Notes: a model not told the origin generated them from the sequence alone. Shown: positions 11,501 through 26,500, numbered from the stretch's first letter. The stretch: DNA of 64,000 bases from Elgaria multicarinata webbii (GCF_023053635.1 NC_086183.1:29461501-29525500); one strand, 5' to 3'. Made by a program: numbers and translations.

Positions 11501-14500
11501 AAGCAAGGAGGATTTTTTGCGCACGTGTGCCACAGGGAACAACGCCACTCAACCCCGCCCGCCTTTCATTGTTCAGGTGGAGAAGTCACAACCTTCTCCA
11601 AGTGAGTTGGGTAAATCTCGATGATAAGGGGTGGGGAAATGCAAGGGTTTGGCAGCTGTCTTATCGAACCAATGGACAACTTAGCCAACTCGTCATCTGT
11701 GTGCCCAGCCGAGGAAGAGGCAGCGCACAATGTGATGGAGGAGAACATGGGTCCACGGGTCAATTCTTACTTGGACCACGCAGTGTCTGCTGGTCTTGCC
11801 ATCAAGGACGACTAGTTGGATCTCAGTCTGTACCAGCAAGGCACTTAAGCAGGAGTGGTGCATCCTCACAATCACTAAACATACACTACTTTTGCCTTAA
11901 GTGTTAATATATCCCATATCTGCATTGCTGGCTTGGTACATTTTAGGGTTAGGGCAAAACGGAGGATTCTAATAAAAAGGAAACGTAGACCACAGCCTCC
12001 CTCAACCTGCTGCCCTCCAGATGTACTAGATTGCAACTCCCACAATGCTCAGCGGCTGGGAAAAGGCTGCCGCAGGGGCCGGGCGAAACTGAAGTCTCAG
12101 CTCACACTTGGCCCCAAACCAAAGGCTCATTTGCACAACCACCGCAAAAAAAATTAAGGATCTTCTCCTCATGGTTCCTCCCCTTGCAAACCTAGTTGAA
12201 GGCTCACTAGGGAGACTGCAAGGCAGGCCTAGAGGCATCTCGGACACTTCATAGTTAAACTGGTGTACGCTTGCAGTGTAAATGCGGTGTTAGGATCTAG
12301 TAGTGTGATCAGGGCCGGACTCTTGCAGGCAGGCACAGCCATTTGATTACAAAAAAAGAAAGCCCTATGGCACAGTAAAGGCGAGTGCATTGTGGCCCTA
12401 CAAAAAGTTCCCCCAACCTGATAACCTTTGAGCAGGTGTTTCTTGCAACAGATGTGACAGGATTACCCTATGCCTCTTCACACAGCGCAGAGTTAAATTA
12501 TGGAACTCACTACCACAAGATGTAGTGATGGCCAACCATTGGGATGGCTTTAAAAAGGGACTGGATCAATTCCTGGAGGAGAAAGCTATCCATGGCTACT
12601 GGCCCTGACGGCTATGTGCTACCTCCAGTATGTGAGGCAGTAAGCCTGTGTGCCCCAGTTGCTGGGGAACATGGGTGGGAGGGTGCTGTTGCACCATGTC
12701 CTGCTTGTGGGTCCCTGATCAAAAGCTAGTTGGCCACTGTGAACAGTGCTGGGCTAGATGGACCCTTGGTCTGATCCAGCAGGGCTGTTTTTATGTTCTT
12801 ATGAATTTGTCACCAGTCGAGGACTCTCAACTGACGGCGTGAACACTGGAAAGTATCACAGGCAAGTTCTGATTGGGAGATGTGGAAATTCTACCTCGTT
12901 GCCCACATACACATATGCAAGACACCGCTCGGTGCTGCAGCGAACGAGCCTGCCACGGGTGAATGAGCCCAACCTTTTTCTCATTTCGAGATTCCCATAC
13001 ACCCGTGCTGCGGTAGTGCAGACCAGGGAGCCCTCTCCCATTCCCACGATGCACTTCCATATAAATAACCCATGTCAAGATGAACAGCTGGGAAAGTGGC
13101 CCTTTCACCATCACCCCTTTCCACTTTTCATGCAGCTCCAGATTTGTCACTGCATTGCAGGGGCGTGCCAGGACACCAAGGAAAACGGCCCCAAAGGCAC
13201 GTCCGGTGTTAAGAATCTCATGATAATTGCCTGGGCAAGCCCAATTTAAGGGAACCGTGTCGACGACGCTGCTAAAAGACAAGAAAACACACTTTTGCAA
13301 TATGCCCTAGAACCGCTTCCTACAACCTAGTGCCCTCCAGATGTGTTGGACTACGGCTCTTATGATCCCCAGGCCAGGGATGAAGGGAGGGCCCCCGGGT
13401 TGGGGAAAGCAGCCTTGTTTATGTGGCCTTACATCTGCAGAGGAGGGGAAATCGGGAATTTGTCGCACTATTTGTTTTGATGCTCTAGAAGGGAGAGGTT
13501 TCATGTCTGCTCCCTGAGCTGTTGAAGAGCTGCAAGCGTTTGGTCAGGCCTACCGAAACGTTGTTTGTTTTTCCTGGCAAATCCGACCAAGGAGATCAGC
13601 CAGAAAGTGGCTCTTTCGGCATTAGTCCCGGCCAAAGCCAGACGAAGTTTTGCAAACACCCACATGCTCAACTTGTTACTCGGACAAATTATCTCCGTGG
13701 AGCATAAGCCCGTGGTTTTGACTGCACTGACTGTACTGTTTAGCCTGTTCCTTCAGATGGTTTTAACCTTATATGAACTTGTTATGGCTCGGGGCTGAAA
13801 TAAATATTTTTGAACAACAACAGCAAAAAAGAATGTCGTGTCCTGAGAGCAGATGTCATAACTGAGATAACCAGAGCACAGTGCAGTTGAAGATTCCCTG
13901 CAGGCATGCAGTGGGGCTTGAGCTTCAGAGCTAAAACCTGCCGGGATTGCCTACTCACAAAAATACCACCACGGACCCACGATCCTGTTCTATCAGGGTT
14001 GTGATTTGATCGTACCCCATGTTTACACGGGCCAAGGAATTCCGCGGGGTTTCAGCTACACACAGCCTGGGGGACGGTCTTGGGTCCTTCACAGGTGCCA
14101 GCGTTTCTCTGTGCAACTGAATTCACAACCAGAGAACTACTGATCATGTAAACAGGAGCACACTTTTTTGTTACTTATCCCAGCATGAAAGGAAATCCCT
14201 GATCCTGCCAACTCTTTCAGATTACTCCTTGGATACTGAACTGAGATTAGGGGCCATTACTCCAGGGTAAACCAAGGGAAAACAGACCCCCTAGAATTGA
14301 ACAGTCAGGAATTGATCCCTCAACTCAAGAACACAAGCTTTAGGCCCAGTACTGAGACAGAAACAGCCCTGTTTCCATATATACCACTTACGAACCCCAT
14401 TTCTAGTGGGGTGGGATGGAAAATGAAAACGGGGGGGGGGGGGGGGACACAGAGCCAAGACACATAGAAAGGAAAGAGCACAAGGAGAAAGAAACACCAG

Positions 14501-17500
14501 TTTGGGATTCAGCAGGGAAGACCACCAGAAACCAAAGCGAGTTTGCAGCGGGGTAAAGAAGTCCAATTTACAAGTGTTGGTAACAGAGAAAGCAAGAGGT
14601 TGTAGCAGGTAACCAAAACCAAAAATGGGGAGAAAAGCACCCAAATCAGGTGAAAAGAAGGGAGAAACGAATTCTCAGGACGCTGAACTTTTTATTTGTA
14701 GGTTGAAGGGCTCGACGTGTTTCAGCCGGTATCCTTTCAAGCTGTCTGCAAAAACCTTCTTATCGACAGAATGCCTTTCTATTAGCAATTTGGGAGAGAC
14801 AGTCTTTTGATAAGAAGGCTTTTGCAGGCGTCTTCCTACATCCCCCTGAGGAAGGCCTTGAAAGGATATAGGCCGAAACACGTCGGGCTTTTCAACCTAC
14901 AAATGAAAAAGTTCAGCATGCTGAGAATTCGTTTCTCCCTTCTTTTCACCTGTATACCACTCCCGTTGTCCACACGTGGAAAGACACACACACACACCCC
15001 ACAACTCAGCAGCTTGCAATGTGGATCCTAGGCACGGTTAAAAGAACAACCACCTTCTAGGTTACACAACGTAACACCCCTTTTTGCAACGCTGAGAAGT
15101 TCAACACCACCCCCCACCCCCCCGTTGACACTCTCTTCCCTAGAGCCACGACCCCTTCAACATCAGACCAGGAAAGCCCAGAATTAAGAGCAGCTCTCTA
15201 GATTAACAGCATCCCCAGCAGGAGCCTGGGGGAATCTCCATCCCTGACAAGGCCCTGCAGGCGTCAAAAGTGCCCCATCCCAAACCTAAAACGAAAAGCA
15301 AGCCCTTTTTTTCTTGCATGTCTATTGATCCCCTGAATTTTTTTTTTCTGCAGTGATGGGAATTAAGAGGTGAGGTTTAAATTCTTACTGACTTTGGCAG
15401 CTCCTGTCTCTTTCCCACCGGCAGTTTCAGCCCTAGGAAGGGGGAGGAAAAGAGGGAGAGTCAAGAAAGGTTGGAAATTGGTATAGCGCCGGCAGAAAGG
15501 TGGATGCCCACTCTGGGACAGAAGGCCGCAGGGACGCGCCTCTGGTAAAGGATCGTCTCCCTCCCAGCAACGGCCATTTCTGCTCCCAGATGAGGCGGTC
15601 CACGGCGGTCCAGAGGGCAGAAAACCTGGCCCTCGTTAGCGGCTCACACAAGCCATCGCTTGTGCAAGCGGCGTTAACGCCGGAGCAGCCACCTCGCAAT
15701 ATTGCGGCTTCCTTTCCACGAAGTGCCAAGATGCGGAAGTCTAGCGCTCAGGCTCACAAAAGCCATTATATGTGCAAATTCAGGCAGGGCTGGGTTTGGG
15801 AGTGTCAGATTTCAGCCGCCCTGAGCGTTTCATGGTCTCTCAGCTCCCCATCTCCAGTCTGGGAAACGGGAGCAGAGGCGACCAGTCTCCAAGAGCAAAA
15901 CATCATCAACTCTTAAACAAATAAAATAGTAGTGGAAAGACAGCAGCTACTGGGGTGTGGGAACGCACTCATTTCTGACCTCGCAAAGAACCTAAGACTC
16001 CACCTAGTAAAATGTTTTGTCTCTATTTAAAGATTGTTATAGGGGCACGGGTTTCCTTACCATGCATCAGCCAGAATTATTTCTTTGTTATGTCGAGAAT
16101 GGCTGTGGAAAGTATGCTTCTGAGCATGTGCAGAGAGCTTTTTTTTTTTAAAAAAAAAAAGTGGGGGCAAGTTTCTAGCCCATATGGTTGCAATCAAGAT
16201 GAGCTTGGAATTGTGGGAGCAATGCCTGGTGAAACCTCAGGAACCAGAAGGGCTGCTGAGTACAGTCTCAGGGGCGGGGCGTCATTATCCTGCGTTGCCA
16301 ATCCCCTTAGCTAAATTACCCAGAACGGACTACAGAAAATTAAGAACGGTCAGCTTAGAGGAAACGAGGCACATCTGCAGAGCACGCAGAATGCCGCTTC
16401 CCTGGGTTTTATACTTCCTGCCTGTTGTGCTTCTTGCACAGTCTGATGTTCGGAGGGGTATTATTATTATTATTATTTATTATTACATTTATATACCGCC
16501 CCATAGCTGAAGCTCTCTGGGCGGTTTACAAAAGTTAAAGGTATCTAAAGGTCTCGCAAGGTGGGAAGAAGGAAAGAGAGAGGGGGGAAGAGTGACATGG
16601 CAAACACTCACTTTTTCAGTTTCTCCCCTATAGCCGGGGAAGCCGCAGGCCTCAGCGGTTTCTCTCTGGCTGGAGACGCTGACCGGCTGCGGCTTCGGGA
16701 TTCGCTCTCGCTCCCGCTGCTGGGGCTGCTGCTCCAATGCCTCCCTCCCCTGCCGCTGCTCCACCGGTAGCGCTCCCCGGACCGGGAATGGCTCCTGGGG
16801 AAGAGGACGGACCGTTTTCGTTCGGGGCCACGAATCAAAGTGACACAGAAAACATAGGCTGGCGAGAATACGTGCTCATGAAATTCGGGGAACTGAGACC
16901 CTTACCCATCAATCCAGCGGTGGGGTCTTCTTCATCACTCTTTTTAGTTGATGGAATGGCTTTTCTTTTTTTTAAATTCCCTTCGGTTGATTTTTAATGA
17001 ATATTTCTTTGCCCCATTGGAGTGAATACAGAGGCCTGCTTCACCCATCGCGCGATGCATGCTCAGTAGCGTCGCTCTCCCCCTCCCTCCTGCCTCAGGT
17101 AGATGTAAGCTGAAGATAAAATGGCCGCCTGGCTCCTCTAGCAGTCATTTCCTTAGTTAGGGTGACCATATGAAAAGGAGGACAGGGCTCCTGTATCTTT
17201 AACAGTTGTATTGAAAAGGGAATTTCCGCAGGTGTCATTTGTATATATGGAGAACCCGGGGCAATTCACTCTTCATCACAACAGTTAAAGCTGCAGGAAC
17301 GCTGCCCTCTTTTAAATCTGGTCACAGTATAACTGCAGTATAGCTCCTGCAGCTTTAACTGTTGTGATGAAGAGGGAATTTCACCAGGTTCCCCATATAT
17401 ACAAACGACACCTGCTGAAATTCCCTTTTCTATGCAACTGTTAAAGATACAGGAGCCCGGTCCTCCTTTTGATAGGGTCACCCTACCTTAGCGGAATCAT

Positions 17501-20500
17501 CCCTTCTGATTGTTGGGGTCTGCTTTAACCACTAGGCAGCCTGGTTTCAGACCCTGCCAGAAGGAAGCTATGGAATTGAATGGGACTGAAACTTTAGTTC
17601 ATAAGCAGCCCTGACTTTCTGAGAAACAGACCCTTCCGCCCCTGGGAAATCCAAAGTGCTCTTTTGCAACCGGGAGTGTGTGTCCCGCCGCCCAGAACAA
17701 CTCACCTGGACCTGCGGCGGGAGCCGTATCGCCAGCCCCGCTCCGTCGAGCGCGACCTGGAGTGGCGGCGTCCGTCCCGCGAGCCTCCCGCTGAGTACCG
17801 CCTGGTCCTGCTGCGCGAGCGGGAGTGCCTGTGGCTGCGCGAGCGTCCGTAGCGGCTGGTTCTGTGGTACCCGCCGGCCCGGTGGGACCGCGAGCTGGAC
17901 CGCGAGCTGGAGGAGGAGGAAGAGCTCGACGACGTGGAGGAGGAGGAGGAGGAGGTGGAGCGTCGCCTGCAAAGAGGAGAGGCACCTTGCTGGCTAGTGG
18001 GGCAAAGGGGGCAAGCGGGCCGGCCGGCGCGGGGAAAGGGGCGGCTCGGAAGACGCGGGGACCTCCCAGGCTGCCGGGACTCAGCCCTGCTGGCGGTTCC
18101 GTCAAGGAGAGAGAAGCTTCCAAATTAGTGAGCACGCTTTGCACGGCTGACAAAAGGCTCAGGGAGATCCCCGTTCACCTCCCCCGCCCTCCTCTCTGTT
18201 CCTTCAGCAAAGCCCGAAGCTGGAGGGCAGGAAGGTGTACGAGAGCCCCGGGGCGTGGGGGGGGACACACACGTCGGACGCAGCCCTACCACAAAAGGCA
18301 AGGGGGCACCGGTTTACTGCAAGTTCTCCCCGCAAAGTAAGAGTCCAGTTCAGAATCTGGTGCATCTATCCAGTTCTTGAAAAATCCAACGTTGGGTTTT
18401 AGAAGGAGAGCACGAATGTTTTCAACTCTCCGGACCGCCAAAGAACCAGGGTACTGAAAGGACTGCCTGCATCTGAATCAACCTCCCCAATACTCCGAGA
18501 TCATCTTCCAAGGCCCTGCATTTGGGCCCACCAGTTTGGTTGGCAGGCACGAGGGAAAGGGCCTTCTCAGTGGTGGCCACATGTATTCCAACTGAGAATG
18601 CATAGGAGCCATTGTTACAACAGGCCTTCAAACAGGCATAAAAGACCTAGTCGATCCAAGTCGATCCTTCTTGACTTGAAACGGAATTGCTATTTGTTTT
18701 ACTGCTGGTATACCAGACTGAACATGGTTAGTTATAGTTATTGGTGCTTTACCACCCTTCTATTGCTGCCTTTTACGATGTTTTATGGCAATTGTGTCGT
18801 GTTAAACGTTGTGATCTTATGTTGTATGTTTATATGATGTAAGCTGCCTTGCGAAGGCTTGGTCCTAAAAAGGCAGCCTACTACTAGCTCAAGTAAAACA
18901 CTCATTTGTAGAAGTTGGAATTGCCTGGTTACAAAATCGTAGGTGTCGACTTGCAGTAAACCGGCATCCCAGCCTATGGGATGCCCCAACCAAGGGACGA
19001 CAAGGTCCATATGGATTCATGGCAACCGCACAGGATCTCTCACCTTCTGGCTCCTTCAATGAAGTCACAGCAGTAACTGCTTTCATTGGAGGGATGCAAG
19101 ACTACGAGAAAGTCCCGGCCCTTTGACATCCCTCAGAGCGGCCGCCCTGTTTCCCAGGATTCCACAGGGCGCTCTGTTTTCCCTGGCCTCCTGATCAGAT
19201 GCTACAATGAAAGGCTCGTCTGCGTGGGGATTGGCCAACACGGGCGGCCAATGGGAAGGCAGTTCCCAAAGAGAGCCAGGTCTGAGCATTCAGAGAGGAT
19301 GATGGAAAAGTAAGAAGTCAACCTGCGACCCGGAATGGTCTCTGCTTTAAAGTTTGAGAAAGCGAGGCGGGTGCGAAAGTTACCGACCGGGAGGAGGCGC
19401 TATGACCTGCCGCAGCGCTGGCCTGCTGCACTTGGCCGGAGCGTGCCTTGCCGAGGGAGGCGGCCTTCCTGGGGGCTCCTCCGGCTTGAGAGGCTGCCGC
19501 TTCCTCGTCGCTGCCCCCAAAGCTGGTGATGAAGGTGATCTTCTCCTCGTGGCCCGGGGAAGGCGAGCGGGAGCGGGAGCGGGACTCGGACGTCGATTCC
19601 GAGGGCGATCTGTCGGGTGGAGAAAGACCATCACTGGGCCAGTTTCAAGTCTAGAGCGTTCCGCCGATTATTTATTGATTGATTACATTTCTATACCGCC
19701 CAATAGCCGGAGCTCTCTGGGCGGTTCACAAAAATTAAAAACATTCAAAGTATAAAACAACAGTATAAAACCATACTATAAAATACAATATAAAAGCTCA
19801 ACCAGATAAAAACAGCAGCAATGCAAAATTACGAATTTAAAACAGCAAGTTAAAATTGATTTATAGACTGTTAAAATGCTGGGAGAATAGAAAAAGTCTT
19901 CACCTGGCATCTAAAAGCATACAATGTAGGTGCCAAGCAAACCTCCTTAGGGAGCTCATTCCACAGCTGGGGTGCCACAGCAGAGAAGACCCTCCTCCTG
20001 GTGGCCACCTGCCTCACTTCCTTTGGCAGGGGCTCGCAGAGAAGGACCCCTGGGGATGACCTTAGGGTCCGGGCAGGTACATATGGGAGGAGGCATTCCT
20101 TCAGATAACCTGGCCCCAAGTCGTTTAGGGCTTTAAATGTTAATACCAGTTTAGGGCTTTAAATGTTAATATTTACTAAAAAAAAACACCCACACATTTT
20201 AGGTTTTACGGAGCAAGGACACACACTCAGGAGCAGCCAAATATAATTGGCATCACTAATCTGTGTTAAACAAGAGTTCCTCCTCCAGATCACTTTTTGA
20301 ACGTTGTGCTTCTTGAAACAGAAGCAGCGGTGGCTGGTGCCTCCGATGTCAGTGGGGCAGTGCATCCGCTACAGGTTTCACTCAGAACCAGACAGAGCTC
20401 TAAGGAGCTATCCAAGTTCTGACTGAAACCCAAAGCAGTTTCACCCACCCCCACCCCACCCCCTTATAGAATGCCCTCCCTCCTGGTACACAGGAGGCAC

Positions 20501-23500
20501 CAACTGTGGAGTGTTAAAGGTGCCAATTAAAGACACACCTCTTTACTCAGGTCTTCGCCAATTGACTGTGCTGACCAGCTTGTCTGTTAACTATAGTATC
20601 CTGGGTACTTGTTTTTAATGTTTTTATGAATTGTTTTAAATACCCATTATGTTGTCTTTGGTTTTACGTAAATGCTTTATTTTCTGTTTAATGTGTTTTT
20701 TAATGGTTTTTAATTTTTGTAAACTGCCCGGAGAGCTTTGGCGATGAGGCAGTATAAAAATGAAATAAATGAAATGAAATTCTACTACAAGCACAGGTAA
20801 ATTTTCTGGGATGCCAATGAAAATCTCCCTTCCCCCAAATCCAGCAGCAGCTGCGTCCGCTTACCGTTTGTAGGGGTCGTAGGTGGGGCTGTCTCTCCGG
20901 GCGTAGCTGCAACGACAGAGGGGAGTGAGGACAAAACTGGCCCTCAATCCGAGAATGGCGACGGTATCATGGGCGACTTGCAAAATCCTACCACGGAGCC
21001 CGACCTCTCAGCCCAATTCAAGGAACACCACAGGGCTTGGACCTAGCTGCCCCCACAGCCGACCTCCCTAGACTCGGGCCTCCACGGTTCGCACCCTATT
21101 TCCTTCAAAGAATAGGACCAAGCACAGCTTCTCCACTGCCGCCACTCCCGAGACCCTACTGGACTCCTCTGCCTCTCATTTCCCCCTGAGCAGCCAAAGC
21201 CCTGCTCAGCTTAATCAACTATAAAGCAGCAGCTCATTTAAGGCACCTAAACTAGAGAATACAATGCAATGGTGGAGCGAAGCCGCCGTCCCCGTGAGCC
21301 TGAGGAGCTCACGTTGCACCTGCAATCAGTGACCTAGGGAGGTGGTGGGCTCTCCCACACTAGAGGCCTTCAAGAGGCAGCTGGACAACCATCTGTCGGG
21401 GATGCTTTAGGGTGGATTCCTGCATTGAGCAGGGGGTTGGACTCGATGGCCTTGTAGGCCCCTTCCAACTCTGCTATTCTATGATTCTATGCACCCGGGA
21501 GAGCCCACCCCCGGCGCCATGAGCTGCCAAGGTGAAAGCAAACTCAGGGAAGCCCCAGCACCTCCGGCAATGAGAGACCAAAGACCTTGCTCAGCGGCAG
21601 CCGCCCCTTGAGCCCACGCCGGCGGAAGGCCTACCTCGGAGGACTGATCTTCCTTCCTTTCAAGCGTTTCTCTCGGAATTCCCTCCTCTGCCGCCGAGAG
21701 CGCCGGCCCTGGAATAGGGAGAAGATCCAAATCAGCTCCCATGTGAAGAGGGAGGCCATGACGATTCCCCACCGGTGGTGAAAAGGGGGCATTGTCCCAC
21801 CCATGTCTCAGGAGCTCCTGCACGGGGGCTTAGACTTAAAAGTTTCTCTCCCCGTACCTCCCCCCCCCCCATTAAGGAACTGGCGCCTCTTTGTCCAGCT
21901 AGTCATACATGGAGGACAGCAGAGACTAGGAAAGGGAAGGAAAGGAACCTCTCGTGCAAGCACTGAGTCATTACTGACTCTTGGAGGGACGCCAGCTTTC
22001 GCTGACATTTTCTTGGCAGGCCTTATAGCGGGGTGGTTTGCCGTTGCCTTCCCCGGCCATTATTACCTTTCCCCCAGCTAACTGGGTACTCATTTTACGG
22101 ACCTCAGGAGGATGGAAGGCTGAGTTGACCCGAGCCGGCTGCCTGAAACCAGCTTCCGCTGGGATCGAACTCAGGCCGTGGGGAGAGTTTTGGCTGCAGA
22201 AACTGCTGCTTTACCGCTCTGCGCCACACGAGGCTCTTAGAGACTAGGAAAAGCAGCAGCAAAGTGGAGAGCGCCGTAGGGGGTTCAGAAACGCCCAGCC
22301 GCCCACCCACCCTCCCTCGAGCCTCCCTACCGAGTACATGGCTTTCTCCTCCTCCAAGGCTTTGGCGTGTTTGATGGCTTCTGCCTCCTCTTTGTCCTTC
22401 CGCAACATCCTTCCAGGAATAAGAAAAGGGGAGGAGGCGAGGTATGCTTAAACTTCTCCCAATGTCTTGCAAAAACTACTCTAGCAGCTACTAACACATC
22501 CAGTACTGCCAGTTTGGGTTGTTGTTGTTTTTAAGTAAACACTCTCATGCCTCACAACACCCAAGCCCTGCCAAAAAAGAAGAAAAGATTCTGCCCCCTG
22601 GTATCGTTCTATCATAAGAACATCAGAGGAGCCCTGATGCTGGATCAGACCAAGGGTCCATCTAGCCCAGCACTCGGTTCACACAGTGGCCAAGTAGCTG
22701 TCAACTAGGGACCAACAAAGCAGGACACAGTGCAACAGCACCCTCCCACCCATGTTCCCTGGCAACTGGTGAACACAGGCTTACTGCCTCTGATACCGGA
22801 GGTAGCACATAGCCATCAGGGCTAGTAGCCATTGAGAACCTTTTCCTCCAGTAAGAGGAAAATGTATTATTTACATTTATATACCACCCCATAGCCAAAG
22901 CTCTCTGGGCGGTTTACAAAGATTAAAAACAGTGAACGTTAAAAACAAATATACAGATTTAAAACCATAAAAAACATAAAAACAGACAATATCCATTTGA
23001 AAACTACTATTCTGCGATCAGTTAAGAAAAAAAAACCCTCAGCATATGCTGTTAAATGCCTGGGAGCTGAGAAAAAATGCTAGTGTCACTAACTCCCACC
23101 TAAAATCCTAAACATGGTCTACCATCAAACTTCCCCAACACGGTACCCTCTCGAGGTGTTGGACTACAACTCCTAATAGCCCCAACCAGCTGGGGACAAT
23201 GGGAGTTGTAGTACAACGCCTTTGGCAGCTGGGGAAGGCTGGTCGAAACACCATTCAAGCTTCTACCCAGAGAAAGTGTGCCGAACCTTTTGCTTTCGCT
23301 GTCCTTTCCTGCACCTTTTCGCAGCTTTGGGACCCCAAGGTGCCTGATCCATCCCTTACATTGGTCACCATGAAAACAAGCAACGGAAGGCATTGAATAG
23401 TGCTGTGTCGAATCCTGCCCCCTATTTGGGGGGCATTTTTCCCCCTCTCCCTGCGAAAGAGGTTTTGTTTTTTGTGGCTCTTTCATAGGGAGATTTTTTT

Positions 23501-26500
23501 TCTCCTTGGGGAGGAGGACAGCATTTCCACAAACCTTTTAAACGTGTAGCCTGTTGTTTAGGGGTCTTCTTTCTATTTTTATTTTTTTATTTTTGGAAAA
23601 AAACAAACAAAAAAACCAGCCCTGGCACTAGAAGGATCCTGGCAGTTCTTCATGAATACCTATTGGAGACCATGGGACCTCACCCTCTCCAAGAGGCATT
23701 CAGGGAGAACTCCTGGGCTCCTGCAAGTGCAAAAGAAAAAAGGCCCCTCAAAGCTTCCTACACTTAAAAAGGTATGTAGAAACCCTGTCCCCCATCCCCA
23801 AGGAGAAAATTCTCTGAAATTCTCACCACTCGCAGCCTTTTTCACCAGTTTTTGTTTTCCTCCAGCCCCCACCCCTACAAAATGCTGAAAATGGAGTAAC
23901 AGACATTCTTGGCACAGCCGACAAGGCGCAGGCAACTTACCGGACGAAATCTCCTTCTGCCATCCCATAGGTGGTCGCCTGCTTGTTCAGATCGGCGACT
24001 TGCTCCTGGTTCAGCTCATCCACGTCAACTTCGACATCTGCAAGGACGCCAGAGGCTACAGTCGGCGGCGGTTTGCACTCCCAAGAACCTCCCCGGAGAT
24101 CACACATCTGACCAAGTAGACCGGCCTTTCCCAACCTGGCTCCGTCCAGATGGCTTGGACTACAAAGCCCATCCTCCCCAGCCAGCACAGCCAAATGGGC
24201 ATGGTGCCCACGGAGCGACAGCCAGCAACGCCCTGTTGCTCTACAGTGACTGTTACTCAGAGGCTTGCTGAATTTGTCCAATCCCCTTCTGAAGGCATCC
24301 AAGTCAGAAGCCAGGTGTAAGTGGATTATGGACTGTGGAATCTACTAGATCCAGCCCTGGACACTAAATAAGCTGCAGAGGCAAGGAGGCGATGGCTGTA
24401 GAAGGGCTGCTAGCCAGAGAGAAATCCACGCTGCAACCCTATATGTCGGCGGTGGGCTGAAGGCAGCTGTTTTGGACTTCGACTGCCTGTGTTCCTGGAC
24501 CTTTGGCCATGCTGGCAGAGGGGCTCCAGGTAGCTGAAGTCTAAAATACCTGGAGAGCTACCGTCTGCAAACCCCGCTGATACATGTCTGCTCAGAAGAG
24601 GGCTGTGTGTGTGTCCATTTCGAGAAAAGGGCTCTTTTCAGTGCAAGAACGCTAGTCCTGAACTACTGGACCACCCTTCGTCCACCAACTTTAAAATCAC
24701 TTCACTGGCTGCCAATACTTCCAAGCAAAGTATAAAGTGCTGGTTATTACCCTTTAAAGCCCTACATGGTTTGGGTCCAGGTTACCTGCAGAATCGCCTT
24801 CTCCCGTACAACCCGCCCCACACACTCAGGGCCTCTGGGGAGAATTGACTCCAGGCAGCCAAAACTAGGCTGACAACCGTTACCCAGAGGACCTTCTCTT
24901 CTGCCGCTCCCAGACTGTGGAATGGCCCGCCAGAGGAGATTCTCCAGCTTAACAGTCTTTCTGAATTTAAAAACGCAATAAAGACAGATCTCTTCCGGCA
25001 GGCCTACCCAGTCGAATTTTAAGATGCCTTAAAAGATTTTAGGATTTTAATAATGTACTGGTTTTATGTTTTTAATCAGTTTTATGTGTTTGATATTTTT
25101 GTATTCAATGTCGTTCCCCGCCTCGATCCAAAGTGAGAGGCGGGTAAGAAATTATTGTTGTTATTACTATTACTATTGTGCACCAGAGTCAGGAGATTGC
25201 AGGGCAGGTGCGCCAGACGGCGAGGTAAGGCCTTGCCACGCCCCCAACTTGGTCAGTGCCCAATCCGGAACAGCGGAGACTCCTCGCAGACATACCGATA
25301 TCGGGGATAACTTCATCCTCGTCTGTGTTGCTGTCTTCCTCGGAGTCTTCCTCCTCGGCTCGTTTCTCGGAGGGGTTCTCCAGCTCTGCCACCGTGCTGT
25401 CCTCATACGTGTAGCCGATGGAAGCCTTCTTCTCCGCTAGCCTAGCGGGAGAAATGACACTCATTGAAGGCGCACCAGTTAGAGTCCGTAGGGTGGGAGC
25501 CTGTGCTTGGATTCTAGAGCTTCCACCACCACCTTCGTCAAACTCTCTTTTCAGCCTTGTCTAAAAAAAACCCCAGGGATGGAAGTGGGAGAGAGGGAGC
25601 AAAATATCCATTACCGTTCCCTCTGGAAGGGAGGCTAGCAGCTGGAAGCAGGTGAGGTGGGCCGGGTGGATATATACCTTTTCCTCTGCTCCTTCAGCGG
25701 ACTGGTTGTTGCTGCTTTTATCCCATCTTCCACCTGCTTACACCAGGCGCCCTTCAGCAACAGAAAAATGCAGCCTTCTCTTTTTAGTTGGTGATCTTCT
25801 AAAGCAGGGCTGGGGAACTAGTGGCCCTCCTGATGTTGCTGGACTACAACTCCCATCAGCCCCAGCCAGCATGGCTGAAGTTCAGGGACGGTGGGAGTTA
25901 CAAGCCAACATTATTTGGATGGACTCAGGTGTAAAGGAAAGCAGATAGACTGCAGCGGGTAGAGGACACATGGGTGATGTAGTTGGGAAAAGGTAGTTTT
26001 AGCTTGATATTCTTATGCACAAAGTTTTAATGGCAAAGGGCCTTGGTCGACCACCTGGAGGGGGGAGGAAAGACAGATAGCCAGGCCTTGGCGCCAGGAA
26101 GACGCTTCTTATCTATCAAAAGGCCTTGAGTCAACGCAGAGCCAGAGGAAGGTATGAAACAGAGGTAATGGGCCGGAGCCAAGGAAGGAGGGGGCCAGGA
26201 TGAAACAGAAGGGAAAGGGTATATAGTTGGGGGCCCACCCCAAAACTCCTTGTCTTGTCTTTGCCAAAAGGATGTGGAAAGAGCTTTGGGGCGGGGGGCA
26301 GGCCCTGCTTGAGTAAGTAACCACAGCTAAGCTTTTACTGTTTTAGTCGTTACTGGGTTTTGTGCTATGAATGCTTTTATGATATTTCTAGTTATTCTCC
26401 CTATGTATCAACCCTACCCTTAGTCTTAATAAAGTCTTCTACCTCACATGGTGAGCTTCCTTTGTCTTGGGGTTTGGGTCCGTGCAAAATCCAGTGGTAG

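Noticed and set aside
17599-18153. 184-codon Pro/Ala-rich minus-strand ORF
   Set aside because: It is a shadow frame of the GC-rich CLASRP RS exon extended into the intron; the RS frame matches the family.
21934-22238. Functional tRNA gene
   Set aside because: Only the SINE head is tRNA-like; the cloverleaf is not complete and it is flanked by a target duplication.
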